From the NCBI GenBank assembly GCA_029237695.1, contig CM055271.1:84787208-84851207 (forward strand): DNA of 64,000 nucleotides. The letters run 5' to 3'. Below the pieces are notes generated by a model. It was not told the DNA's origin, ran no database searches, and was given only the letters and a program-made list of their open reading frames with translations. This stretch comes from Conchocele bisecta (taxonomy: Eukaryota > Mollusca > Bivalvia > Lucinida > Thyasiridae). This document shows, piece by piece, positions 1 to 11,147 of this stretch (within the stretch, counting starts at the first letter, position 1; every line of letters starts with the position of its first letter). The translations under genes and the position numbers were made by a program.

Positions 1-3000
1 TTCCCCGGTCTCTGGTAGAGCCGAGGGGAGATATATAGGTGTTTGGTTCTGTGTATCCGTCGGTCCCCGGTCCTCTGTAGAGGGACCGGGGAGGGAATAT
101 ATAGTGTTTGGTCTGTATCCACGCGTCCCCGGACCTGAGTAGAGCCCCGGAGGGAGATATATAGTGTTATGTCCTGTGTAATCCGTCTGTTTCCTGGTCT
201 CTGTAGAGCCAGGAGGGGAGATAATATTGTTTGGTCTGTGTATTCCGTCTGTCCCCGGTCCTCCTGGGGTAGAGCGGGAGGGAGATATATAGTGGTTTTG
301 GTCTGTGTATTTGTCGTTCCGGACCTCTGTAGAGCCGAGGGGAGAAATAAAGTGTTTTGGGTCTGAGTTATCCATCCTGTTGGGTCTGTGTAGAGCCGGA
401 GGTAGGGGATATATAGTGTTTGGTCTGTGGTATCCGACCTGTACCTGGTCTCTGTAGAGCCGGTAGGGGGAGATATTATGTTTTGGTCTGATATCCTCCT
501 GTTCCTGGGTCTCTGTAGAGCCGGAGGGTGATATATAGAAAGTGGTCTGTGTATCCCGTTCCTGTTCCTATCTCCCTGTAAGCGGAGGGGGAGATATATT
601 GTTTTGGGTCCTGTGTATCCGTCTGTTCCTGGTCTCCTGTAGACCGAGGGGAGAAATAATTATGTTTGTTTTGGTCTGTGTATCCGTCTGTTTCCTGGTT
701 TCACCTGATACCAGCCGGAGGGGAGATATATAGTGTTTGGGTCTGTCCTATCCGTCCCTGTACCTGGTCTCTGTACAAGCCGGAGGGGAGATATATAAGA
801 GTGGTCTGTAATCGTCTGTCCTGTCCTCTGTAGAGCCGAGGGGAGATATATAGTGTTTGGTAGAGACGGAGGGGAGATATATAAGTGTCTTGGTCTGTGT
901 TATCCATCCTGTCAACCGTCTCCCTGTAGAGCCGGAGGGGAGATATTAGGTTTGGTTTCTGTGTTCCGTCCCTGTTCCTGTCTCTGTATGAGCCTGGAGG
1001 GGAGATATATAGTGTTTGGATCTGTTATCCTTCCTGTCCCCGGTCTCCTGGTAGCCGGAGGGGAGATATATAGTGTTTGGTCTGTGTACCTCTGTTTTTC
1101 CGGACTCTGTACAGCCGGAGGGGAGAAATATAAGTGTTGTCTTGTATCCGTCTGTCCCTGGTCTCTGTTAGAGCCTGAGGGGAGATATATAGTGTTTGGT
1201 CCTGTGTATCGCTGTCCTGGTCCTGTAGAGACCGGAAGGGTAGGATTATAGAGTTTGGTCCTGTGATCGTCTGTCCCTGTTTCTGTAGAGCCGAGGGGAG
1301 ATAAATAGTGTTTTTTGTCTGTGTATCCGGTTCTGTTCCCCTGGTCTCTTGTAGAGCCGGAGGGGAGGATATAAAGTGGTTTGGTCTGTGTATCCGCTGT
1401 TCCCTGGTCTCTTGAGAGCCGGAGGGGAGAAATATAGTGTTTTGGGTCAGTTTGTATCCTTCTGTTCCTGGTCTCTGGTAGAGCCCGGAGGGGGAAGGAT
1501 ATATAGTGTTGGGTCTGTGTATTTGTCTGTCCTGGACTCATGTAGGGAGGCTGAGGGAGATATATAAATTTTGTTTTTGGTCTGTGTATCCGTCCCCTGT
1601 CCCTGTACCTCCCTGTAGAAGCCGGAGGGGGGAGATATAGTGTTTGGTCCAGTGTATCCGTCCCCTGTAACCTGGGTCTCCCTGAAGAGCTGGAGGGGAA
1701 GATTATATCGTGTTTGGTCTGTGTATCCGTCTTGTGTTCCTCAGTAGAGCGGAGGGGAAAGATATATAGTGTTTATTGGTCTGTGATCCGTCTGGTTCCT
1801 GGTCCCCCTCTTGTAGAGCCGAGGGGATAATATAAGTGTTTGGTCTGTTAATCCGTCTGTTTCCCGGTCTCTGTAGAGCCGGAGGGAATAATATAAAGTT
1901 TTTTAATTTGGTCTGTGTATCCATCCTTTTTCCGGTCTCTGTACCAGCCGAGGGAGATAAAAAGAGTGTTGTCTGTGTATTCGTTCTGGTTCCCCGGTTC
2001 CTCTGTAGCCTGGAGGGGTGATATATAAGTTGGTTTTGGTCTGTGTATCCGTCTGTTTTCCGGTCTCAGTAGAGCCGGAGGGAGGGATATATAGTGTTTG
2101 GTACCTGTTTTGTCCTCTGTCCTGTCCTGTTATCCTGTTAAGGCCCGGAAGGGGAGGGGAATGTAATTTTGTTTGGTTCTGTGTATCCGTCCTGTTTTCC
2201 TGGTCTCTGTAGAGGGGCCGGAGGGGAATATTATAAAGTTTTGGGTTTCCTGTGTATCCGTCTGTTCCTGGTTCCTCTGTAGAGCCGGAGGGGTTAGATA
2301 TATAAGTGTTTGGTCTGTTTTATCCGTCGTTCCCTGGTCCTTAGAGCCGGAGGGGAGAATATAAAGTGTTTGGTCTGTGTATTTGTCTGTTCCCTGGTCC
2401 TGTAGAGCCTGGAGGGGCGTAAATAAAGTGTTTGGTCTGTGTATCCCGTCTGTCCCCGGTCCTCGTAGAGCCGAAGGGAGATATATAGTGTTTGGGGTCT
2501 GTGTATCCGTTTTTCCTGTTCCTGGGGTCTCCTGTTAGAACTGAGGGGAGATATAAATAGTGTTTGGCTGGTGTTCCCGTCTGTTCCTGGTTTCCTCTGT
2601 AAGAGCCCGGAGGGGAGATATAATAGTGTTTTGGTCTGTATCCGTCTGTTCCTGGTCTCTGAAGACCGGAGGGGGAAGTATAAATAGGTGTTTGGTCAGT
2701 GATCCGTCTGTTCCGTCTCCTGTAGAGCCGGAGGGTAGAAATATATAGGTGTTTGGTCCTGTGTAATCCGTCTGGTCCCCGGTTTCCTCTGGTAAGAGCC
2801 GAGGGGGAAGATACCAAAGTTGGTTTGGTCCTTTTGTGGTTTTACCGTCTGTTTTCCTGGTCTCTTTGATAGCCGGAGGGGATATTTATAGTGGTTTGGT
2901 CCTGTGTATTCCGGCTGTTCCCTGGTTTCTGTAGAGCCGGAGGGGAGATATATAGTGTTTGGTCTTGTGTTATCCGTCTGTTTCCTGTCCTCCTGGTTAG

Positions 3001-6000
3001 AGCCTTAGGGAGGGAAATATATAGTGTTTTTGGGTCTGTGTAATCCGTCTGTTCCTGGTCTCTGTAAGAGGGGCCTTGAATGGAGATATATAGTGTTTGG
3101 GTCTGTTGTATTCCTGGTCCAGTCCCTGTCTCAGTAAGAGCCTGAGGGGAAGATATATTAGGGTTTTGGTTTCCTAAGTTCCGTTCCCCTGTCCCGGTCC
3201 TCTGCCAGGCGCCGGAGGGGAGATTTATATAGTGGTTTTGGTCCTGTGTATCCACCTGTTTCCTGGTCTCTGTAAGCCTGGAGGGAGACCATAATAAATA
3301 TTGTTTGGTCTTGTGTATCCCGTCTGTTCCGGTCCTCTGTATAGCCTGAGGTGGAGATATATAAGTGTTTGGGTCTGTGTATCCCGCGGTTCCTGGTCCT
3401 CTGTATAGCCGGAGGGGATATATATAGTGTTTGGTCTGTGTATCAGTTCCTGTCCCGCTGTAGACTGAGGGAGATATATTATTGTGGTTTTCCTGTTGGT
3501 ATCCTGTCTGTTTCCCTGGTCCCTCTGATAGAGGGCCTTTTGAGGGGAGATATATAGTGTTTTGGTCTCCTGTTATCCTCCGGTCTGTCCCGTCCTTCAC
3601 AGTCAGAGCCGGAGGGGAGATATTATAGTGGCCCTGTTTTTTTTTTCTGGTTTCTGTAGAGCCTGGAGGGGAGATATATAGTGTTTTGGCTGTGTATCGG
3701 TTCTTTTTTGTTCCCTTTCCCTGGTCTCTGTTAGAGGGGCCCGGTGAGGGGAAGGTATATTAGTGTTTGGTCTGTGTATCCGTTTCTGTTTTGCCTGGTC
3801 TCTGTAGAGGCCGGTTGAGGGGGATGCGATATATAGTGTTTTGATCGGTCCGTTTGTATCAATGTGTTCCTGTAGAGCCCGGAGTGTCAGATATATAGAG
3901 GTAGGGGAGGAATATATAGTGTTTGGTCTTGTATCGTTCTGCCCGGTCTCTGCAGGAGGGGAGGGGAGAAAATTATATTTAGTGTTTGGTCTGGGGGGTG
4001 GTATCCTCTGTTCCGGTCTCTTGTAGAGCCGGAGGGGAAGATATATGTTGTTTGGTTGCTTATATGTCTGTTCCCGTTCCTCTTGTAAGCCCTGAGGGGA
4101 GATTTAATAGGTTTGGTCTTGTTGTTATCCCCGTCTGTTTCCTTGGTCTCGTTGAGCCGGAGGGGATATATATAAAGTGTTTGGTCTGGTGAACCGTCGT
4201 TTCCCCTGGTCTCTTAAAGCCGGAGGGGAAGGTAATATAAGTTTTGGTTTCTGGTGTATCCGTCTGTTCCACTGTTTTCTTAGAGCCCGGAGGGGAAGAT
4301 ATATTTAGTGTTTTGGTTGTGTACCGTTTGTTCCTGGTCTCTGTAAGCCGGAGGGGAGATATTTGTGGTTTGGTCTGTGGGGTATTCCCGTCTGTTCCTG
4401 GTTTTTGTAGAGCCGGGGGGGAAATTAAAATAATAGTGTTTTTTGGGTTTGTTTATCCTTCTGGGTTCTGTAGAGCCGGAGGGGAGATTATATAGGGTTT
4501 GGTTTTGGGGGGTATTGTCCTTTGTGGTTTCTCTGTAGAGCCGAGGGGAATAATAATTTTTAGTGTTTTGGTTTCTGGTGTTATCCTCTGTCCCCGGTCT
4601 CCTGTAGACCGGAGGGGGAGGAAATATAGTGTTTGGTTCCTGGTTGTTAATTAATTCCGGTTCCTGGTGGTTTTTTCTTCCTTGTAGAGCGGGGAAGGGG
4701 GATATATAGTGTTTTGGTCTGTTTTATCCATCCCCCGGGTTCTGTAAGCCGAGGGGAGAATATATGTTTGGTCTTGTGTATTCCCCGTCTTTTGGGGGTC
4801 CCCCTCCGCCCTGTAAGCCGGAGGGGATTTATATGTTTTGTTATGGTCTTGTGTAACCGTCTTGTTCCCCGGTCTCTTGTAGAGCCGGAGGGGAGGATAT
4901 ATAGTGGTTTGGTTTTTGTTGTATCCGTCTGTCCCGGTTCTCTGTGAGCCGGAGGGGGAGATTTAAAGTGTTTTGGTCTGTTGTATCCTCTGTTCCCCCG
5001 GTCCTCTGTAGAGCCGAGGGGGAGATATATAGTTTGTTTGGTCCCTGTTTTGTTTTTTCCGGTCCTGGCCCCGTTTCCCCTGTAGAGCCGGAGGAGATAA
5101 ATAGTGTTTGGTCTTGTGTTATCCGTCTTGTTGGTCTCTGTTAGAGCCGGAGGGGGATATATAGTTGTTTGGTTCTGTGTTATCTGGGTTCTGTTAAGCC
5201 GGAGGGGGGAGGAATATAGTGTTTGGTTTGTGGTATTCCGTTTCGTTTCCCCGGTCTCGTAGAAGGCCCGGAGGGGAGATTAAAGTGTTTGGTTCTGTTT
5301 ATCCGTCTGTCCCCGGTCTCTGAAGCCGGGAGGGGGATATTATGTGTTTGGTTGGTCCTGTGGTTAATCCGGTCAGTTCCAGGGTCTCTTGTAAGCCGGA
5401 GGGGGAGAAGGATAGGTGTTGGGTTTCTTATCCCCGTTTCTGTTCCTGGCTCTGTTTTGCCGGAGGGGAAGATATATTAGTGTTTGGTCTGTGTATCCGT
5501 TTTTTGGTCTCTGTAGAGCCGGGAGGGGAGATATTTAGTGTTTGGTCTGTTGTATCCGTCTGTTCCGGTTCTTCCCCCCTTGTAGAGGCCGGTTAAGGGG
5601 AGATATATAGTGTTTGGTTCCTGTGTATCCGTCCTTTCTTGGGCTCTGTAAGCGGAGGGGAATATATAGTGTTTTGGTTGTGTATCCGTCTGTTCCTTGG
5701 TCTTCCGGTACACCGGAGGGGAGATAATATAGTGTTTGGTCTGTGTTAATCCGTTGTTCCTGGTCACTGTTAGAGCCGGAGGGGAATATATTTAAGTGTT
5801 GGTAGAGACGGAAGGGGAATTATATAGTGTTTGGTTGTGGTAATCCGTAGTTCCCGGTCTCTGTTGAGGCCGGGGAAAGGGAAGGGGAATTATTATAGTG
5901 TTTGGTCTGGATTCCGTCTGTTCCCTTGGTCTCTGTATTTTTTTTAGCCTTGGAGGAGATTATTAAAGTGTTTTCTGTTGTATTCCGGTCTTCCCCGGTC

Positions 6001-6770
6001 CTCTTTGTAGAGGGGAGGGGAGATAATAGAGTGTTTTTTTTTTTTTTTTGGTCTGTTGTTATCCTTCTGTTTCCGGTCTCCTGTTAAGCCGGAGGGGAGA
6101 AATAAAAAAATTTAGTGGTTTGGTCTGTGTTCCGTCTGTCCGGTCTCTTGTAGGAGACCGGATTAGGGGGATATTATATTAGTGTTTGGGTCTGTGTATC
6201 CGTTGTGGTCCCCGGTCTCTGTAGAGCCGGAGGGAGATTATATAGTGGTTTTGGTCTGTGTATCCGTCTGTCCCCGGTCTCTGTAGAGACCGGAGGGGTG
6301 GGGAGATATATAGGGTGTTTGGTCTGTGTATTCCTTTGGGTTGTATGTAGAGCGGAGGAGATATATTGTGTTTGGTCCTGGTGTTATCCGTCTGTTCCCC
6401 CGGTATCTGTAGAGACCGGTAGGGGAGATTATATAGGTTGTTTGGTCTGTGTATCCGTCTGATCCCCACGGTCTCTGTCGAGTCCGGAGGGGATGGAATA
6501 TTATTTAGTGTTTTGGTCTGGTGGTATACCATCTGGGTCCACGGTCTCTGTGAGCGGAGGGGAGCCTTATATTAGGTGGGTTTGGTACTGTTGTTTTCAA
6601 TTCTGGGTTTGGTCTGTGAAGCGGAGGGGAGATATTCCTAGGTTTGGTCCTGTGTTGTATCCGTTCTTTGTTCTGTAGAGGCCGGAGGGGAGATATATAG
6701 TGTTTGGTCTGTTGTAATACCGGTTCCTGTCCCCGGTCTCTGTAGAAGCGGTAGGGGAGATTATATAGTG
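1..6770. repeat. 60-bp satellite array (about 110 units)
   Basis: The tract repeats a unit of about 60 bp that reads roughly GGTCTCTGTAGAGCCGG, AGGGGAGATATATAGTG, TTTGGTCTGTGTATCC, GTCTGTTCCT. Almost every unit differs by single-base gains or losses, often doubled letters in C, G and T runs, while flanking DNA is clean; this looks like an unpolished long-read consensus. Each unit can form a hairpin with loop TGTA, best seen near 6271-6297 where GGTCTC pairs with GAGACC inside CCCC/GGGG. Two units, near 860 and 5805, share the same internal deletion. The array lies in an intron of the TRAF gene and continues beyond base 1. Open frames here are repeat artefacts. Confidence 0.95.
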
Positions 6771-7007
6771 TCTGAGAAATTATAACTTCTATTTCATTCA
6801 TCGAAAATTCTTTATATTTCACGCATGTATTCATCTAAGGGTCTACATCATGCTGTGACAATTCCATGACCGTCCAACCCGCACTGATCCAAGAGTCAAG
6901 GTCACATACTTGGTGCATTCGATACCTTAACGCTTGAATATATGGCTTACAATTTCCTTGCTGGGATCAGGGGGTATTCTGTAAGCCTCGCTTACTGACA
7001 AATCTAG
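6771..7007 (+). mobile_element. Right end of a tandem-cored Helentron-like element
   Basis: One diverged core unit (the 169-bp unit A family of 11178-12400) follows directly on the satellite. The right end follows: arm GGGGGTAT at 6970-6977, a perfect GTAAGC-CTC-GCTTAC hairpin at 6981-6995, and the terminal CTAG at 7004-7007. The same right end occurs at 12426-12452. I infer that the satellite plus this segment form one element whose left-end module has been amplified. Confidence 0.7.
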
Positions 7008-7109
7008 TTGCATTTTCTGTACCGATTGGCTTTAAACTTCTTGTACATGTTTATTATCATCAATGGGTGGTTCTCGTGCGAATGAGACGGCGTAAATTAA
7101 CGGTATGGG

Positions 7110-7285
7110 TTCCTCCTTTTAGGAATCACGATTTGCCTGGTTTGGCCCTCAGGTAAGTTTTTTTATCTTTGGCTCTTTAGTTACCTGGGAGTTGAATTGG
7201 GTTATTGCCCATTATAAAAGTAGTAAGATTATTACTGATCCTACTGCTTTTACGGGCCTTAAATGACCTTAGCTGTTGATAGGAG
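7110..7285 (+). mobile_element. Fragment of interspersed SINE-like repeat (family M)
   Basis: The stretch from TTTGGCCCTCAGGTA through ATGACCTTAGCTGTTGATAGG matches parts of longer copies at 10770-11142, 12945-13345 and 31925-32402. Both ends are missing here. Confidence 0.65.
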
Positions 7286-7644
7286 CTCGGATTGTATAAT
7301 AATGTATGTAAATCTGTATGAATATAGACTGCACTTCAAACCATTTTTTTTTACAATTTCCCATTGACAGGGCTGTTGTAGTTTTCATGTTGACTGGAAC
7401 GTGACTGTGGCCTGTGTAGCTCTGTAATTGGATGTGTCTAATCTTGGGCTGTATTTCTGACCCATGGGTCAGTTGTGGTGAGGTATGGTTAAACAATTAG
7501 GAGATATGATTACACAATTATCCACAATGAAGGGAATAGATGATTTTGCTGGTGTAATTTACTAAGTCAATTTGGCCAGCTTCTGAGAAAACAAACCAAA
7601 TTGAAATGTAGGAGATTAGCGGTGGCCTAAATTATCTTGTACAT

Positions 7645-7862
7645 TTAGTTTAGCCCTTACTATGCTGAATTAAATTTTGTCGTCTGCTGGAAATGTTTTA
7701 TTTTAAATGTTTCTTGATAAAAACCGGTATTGGCAGCGCATGAGAATCGTCTCCACTGGAGACGATTCTCATGTGCTGTCAAAACAGGTTTTTTGTAAAG
7801 AATTAACGCAAAAATTAAAAACAGCAGACGACCATTTTTGTCTCCCGCGTAGTGAGGGTTAG
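7645..7862. mobile_element. Palindromic MITE (CCCTTAC...CAGCAGAC family)
   Basis: The ends read CCCTTACTATGCTG and CCCGCGTAGTGAGGG. Just inside are GTCGTCTGCTG and CAGCAGACGAC, and a perfect inverted repeat of about 20 bp sits at the centre (near 7738-7780). Related copies are at 58275-58453, 61348-61580 and about 62265-62515. The copy at 58275 is flanked by TAA on both sides, suggesting a 3-bp target duplication. This copy ends about seven bases inside the intron that follows the TRAF exon at 7870-7974. Confidence 0.8.
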
Positions 7863-7869
7863 TATGTAC

Positions 7870-7974
7870 CTGATAATATTTGAGCTGGTCGCTCCACTGG
7901 CATCGTTCGTCTTTATAGGCGCACACGGTCTGTAGACAAGAGATTTCCCGCTTTGCTACATAATCCATGCTTGC
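7870..7974 (-). CDS. TRAF-family adaptor, coding exon 3 (start of the TRAF zinc-finger region)
   Basis: A 105-bp exon of 35 whole codons in phase 0. The acceptor is CTGTATTGTAG|G and the donor CAG|GTACAT, both canonical. The peptide contains AKREISCLQTVC, then ERCQWSDQLKYY. This matches the conserved block after the RING in TRAF2/TRAF3-type proteins: Ala-(K/R)-R-E, then a Cys-x5-Cys pair, then Trp and Leu-x-x-Tyr opening the first TRAF zinc finger. The exon joins in frame to the exon at 14381-14459, across a 6.4 kb intron. TRAF proteins are cytosolic adaptors and RING E3 ligases in TNF-receptor, Toll and IL-1 signalling. The next exon is not in the remaining 7.9 kb, so the zinc fingers, coiled coil and MATH domain must lie beyond the left edge. 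Confidence 0.88.
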
Positions 7975-8093
7975 CTACAATACAGAACATAATAGGGGTT
8001 GATCTAGGATTTAGGTCTAGAGGGGTGTGGATTCTCGATTGTAAATGATCGTCAATATTCCTGAAATAGAAATAATTTTTTTCTGCAATTTTT

Positions 8094-8198
8094 TTTCATT
8101 TCTCCTCCAAACTATATGTTGTTACCACTCCATTGAACCATGTCGATGAGACGGTTCAACTGAATGGTAACAACATACACTTTGGATGAGAAATGAGA
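8094..8198. mobile_element. Palindromic MITE or foldback
   Basis: Two arms of about 45 bp are inverted copies of each other. The left arm contains TATGTTGTTACCA and ATTGAACC; the right contains GGTTCAA and TGGTAACAACATA. Outer edges are TTTCTCCTCCAAA and TTTGGATGAGAAA. There is no coding capacity. Confidence 0.75.
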
Positions 8199-9075
8199 AA
8201 ATTACTCGGACCTCTCCACGTAAAAATGAGTTAAAATCTAAATTTGTCAGTGCCTCGTACATGCCCCTGCCTGGATTGAGCCGGCATATGGGCCCCTGAG
8301 GAAAAGGATGTGACCATCACAGAGCCAGATCAGGGGACATAATTTAACCCTATCACCCCTAAGTAACTGGAATGGGTTTTGATATGGCTTAATGGTGCAT
8401 TATTATGCTATTATTGTACCAGGGGAAATCGTGTATCAACATTCGACGTCATTTACTGAAACTATCATGGTTTGTGTAGGTTAGAAGACACCAATTGCAA
8501 ATGGTGCGAAATCGCCCAGGGTGTATGCAAAAGTAGTCCGGTATAAAAAAATAGTGCGGGTGTTTTGAGGTCACAGACACCGTTTGCTTGCAAATCTTGA
8601 TCCATTATTACCCAGTTTCACTTCAGGAACATTTTGGGGTGCCTTCAACACCAGTTTTCAGCATATTTGTAGCATTTAAAAGAAAACACTGAACCTGTTG
8701 GTCACTTCATGTAAACGGACTTTCCGTGGCCAAAAAATATACACTATTGGAGGATATGACAAGGTTGGATTTTTCTTTCTTAGGAGTAAGTGAACCTATT
8801 GTTTAGTTCATGCAGAACCAATACAGACTGGCTGCAGGTCATGTACAAGTGGGTCCCACAGCATCCATACGAATAGTGAAAGTAGGAGAGACCGGCCTTA
8901 TTGGATGGCATTCGGTTAAATTATATAGTAAAACTATTTGGTGGTGTCTAACCTGTATACATTTTTCATGAGAAATTTCACATACTCTTGGGTACAAAAT
9001 CAAACGTGTATTCAGCATGAAAGGTGGCTGTGTCTGGAGAAATGGGGATTATAAGGTTCGACAATGTCCAGCTGT

Positions 9076-9176
9076 GGGTAAGCGGTTTGCCTTGGCACGA
9101 GGGAACTTTTTGTGAACCCCAAGGCTGCAGACCACGGGTTCAAACAGTTCCCGAGTGCCACGGTAAATGTTTACCC
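9076..9176. other. Imperfect inverted repeat, possible structured RNA or short MITE
   Basis: GGGTAA at 9076 and TTACCC at 9171-9176 close the structure. Inside, GGCACGAGGGAAC is opposed to GTTCCCGAGTGCC. The loop contains CACGGGTTCAAAC, which looks weakly like a Pol III B box. No matching A box is clear, so I do not call it a tRNA. Confidence 0.45.
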
Positions 9177-10594
9177 ACGACTAGACATGGTCGAACGTTA
9201 TTGTTACATTTCCGTCGGAAATATCATGCAATTTAAGCATACATGTAGTACTTTCGATACTTTGATGACCTGCTCCATTCAAACAGCTGATTTACACATG
9301 CATATTGCGGGGCAGCAGTACACGTCGCGTGATGCAGCCACGCCAATTGCAATAGTTCAGTGCGACCGTTGTTAACTGGTCTATTGACGTAATGGCGCGT
9401 TCTAGTAACGTCACGATACACATGCATTGCGTAGGTGATGTCATGGCCCCGAAATGAGCATTGTCTACAGCCATGGTCAAACAGCATGCGATGTACATTT
9501 GAAGACGGCTGTGAGCGATGTGAAACAACGGCAGTCATGTGTTATAGCGAGTGGTGGTTTTATTTAAATATATCATTTCTAAACTGTTACTTTTGAATTT
9601 GGGAATTACGGCTCAATTTGATCGAAAGATTAAAAGACAAAGACACATGTTGATTCTATAATGCAATATTCCCAAGAGCTCCCTGGCAACCCAAACAATG
9701 CCCTTTATTTTATACTCAGCAACGTGGACGCTATAGAAAGCATCTCTGACCACTGCATCAAATGCTCACAATGCAGACTTTTTCTGAGAACTGTGGTTGT
9801 TCAATACAGTTCAAATTTTGCTATAATTAATTACTAATTGAATGCAAACCTTAGATATTTTACATGTACATTTCATCCATTCATTAACATACACACTGCA
9901 AATGTCAATGACAAAATGAAATTAGAACTCTGTCTAAATTGGCTTTTAATACGAATATCAGTCAATTTAGACATTGTCTTCTGAATCATATTTGGAACCA
10001 TCTGTAATATGCAAATGACTGTAAACAACTACATGTTATAGTATTATGTTTTGACTTGGTGTAGCTCAAACACTAGTCATCTATGTTCAGTCTCAAAAGA
10101 GTTATTACATGATTTATTAAATTGCACAATAACTTGCAGACAACAATTCAGCATTGCAAAAGGGTATGGTTATTATGACCCCAAGCTATTTGACGTGTCA
10201 TGTAATCTATTAAGGGGTTTGGTTTCTGCAGACGAGTTACTCAGAGGTCATGACCTGATTCCATATGAACAAAGAATGGTATAGTTCAAATGACTATTCA
10301 AAACATTCACAGCCCTAACTTGTAATTATTACATAACCTCGTGTATCTGCAGCAATGTTATTTTTCATCTCAGCACCATTAATATAGTGACCAGTGTAGG
10401 TTCTGACCATTAACCTATTCAACCAATGTGTTCTCGATGCATAAACAAATCAACTACATTTGCAACCAGTCTAGTCCGAGATTGGTCAATGCATCTGCAT
10501 GGTTCAGTCAGGGTTTATACTGTTTGCCATTCAGTCCATCAAATTGGTACACTATAACACATGTAACAATATTAGTTTTATAATTACTATTAGT

Positions 10595-10768
10595 GCAGAT
10601 CCAGATCAGCCTGTGCATCTGCAGTCTGATCAGCATCTGCACTGTTCGCCATTCCACCCAAGAAACACTTGTCAGGATCAAACATCATATAGATCATTAT
10701 CGGGCTACAGGAGTGTGCTATTACTGGTCACAAATCCCACAAGCGCCATTTCTCCAGTCATAGCGGTG
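10595..10768. mobile_element. Palindromic repeat E, partial copy
   Basis: The sequence runs from GATCCAGATCAGCCTG, through CTGATCAGCATCTGCA, to GCCATTTCTCCAGTCAT. The same family occurs at 24290-24400, 35840-36000 and 58655-59060, and inside the hAT element near 19600. In the 58655 copy both ends read CTGTGAC(T)GGA(G)AAATGGGG in opposite directions, so the family is an inverted-repeat MITE. Confidence 0.65.
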
Positions 10769-10769
10769 G

Positions 10770-11142
10770 ATGGCAGGTGGGAGCATGCGATGGATAATTT
10801 AACGATCAGGGTTTATCCTTGCCGGAATCCCGACTGAAGACCTGGTTTGACACTCTCATACGTCTTGGGCATTTTTGCATGTGACCGTTGAATCTGGTTA
10901 TACCCCTTATGTGAGTATTACGAAATACTATTACTTTTAGGGGAAGGGGCCAAGTGACGTTGGTGTGGTATGGACCTGGCACCAGGCCAGGTTATTCTAA
11001 TTTCAGGGCTGACTGTACTTTTGTTTTCAATGTAAATATTCAGTTCTGATTTTGGGATTTTCTCCCCTATGCAGCAGGTTACATACGGGATCGAATGATG
11101 CCTTAAATGATGTTAGCTGTGAATAGGCCATTAAACACTAAT
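10770..11142 (+). mobile_element. SINE-like repeat M
   Basis: It starts near GGTGGGAGCATGCGAT and ends near GGCCATTAAACACTAATC. It aligns end to end with the copy at 12945-13345, which ends in an AAACAAAC tail. The 3' tail and copy structure suggest a retroposon. I see no clear promoter boxes in this copy. Confidence 0.65.
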
Positions 11143-11147
11143 CATTG

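Noticed and set aside
169..6834. Many open frames of 60-250 codons on both strands in the satellite array
   Set aside because: They follow the 60-bp period, change frame with each indel and have repetitive, low-information sequence. They reflect the repeat, not genes.
9024..9538. Overlapping frames on both strands at 9024-9538
   Set aside because: Both strands are open over the same stretch and neither matches a family I know. Repeat E begins at the left edge and the hairpin at 9076-9176 overlaps it.
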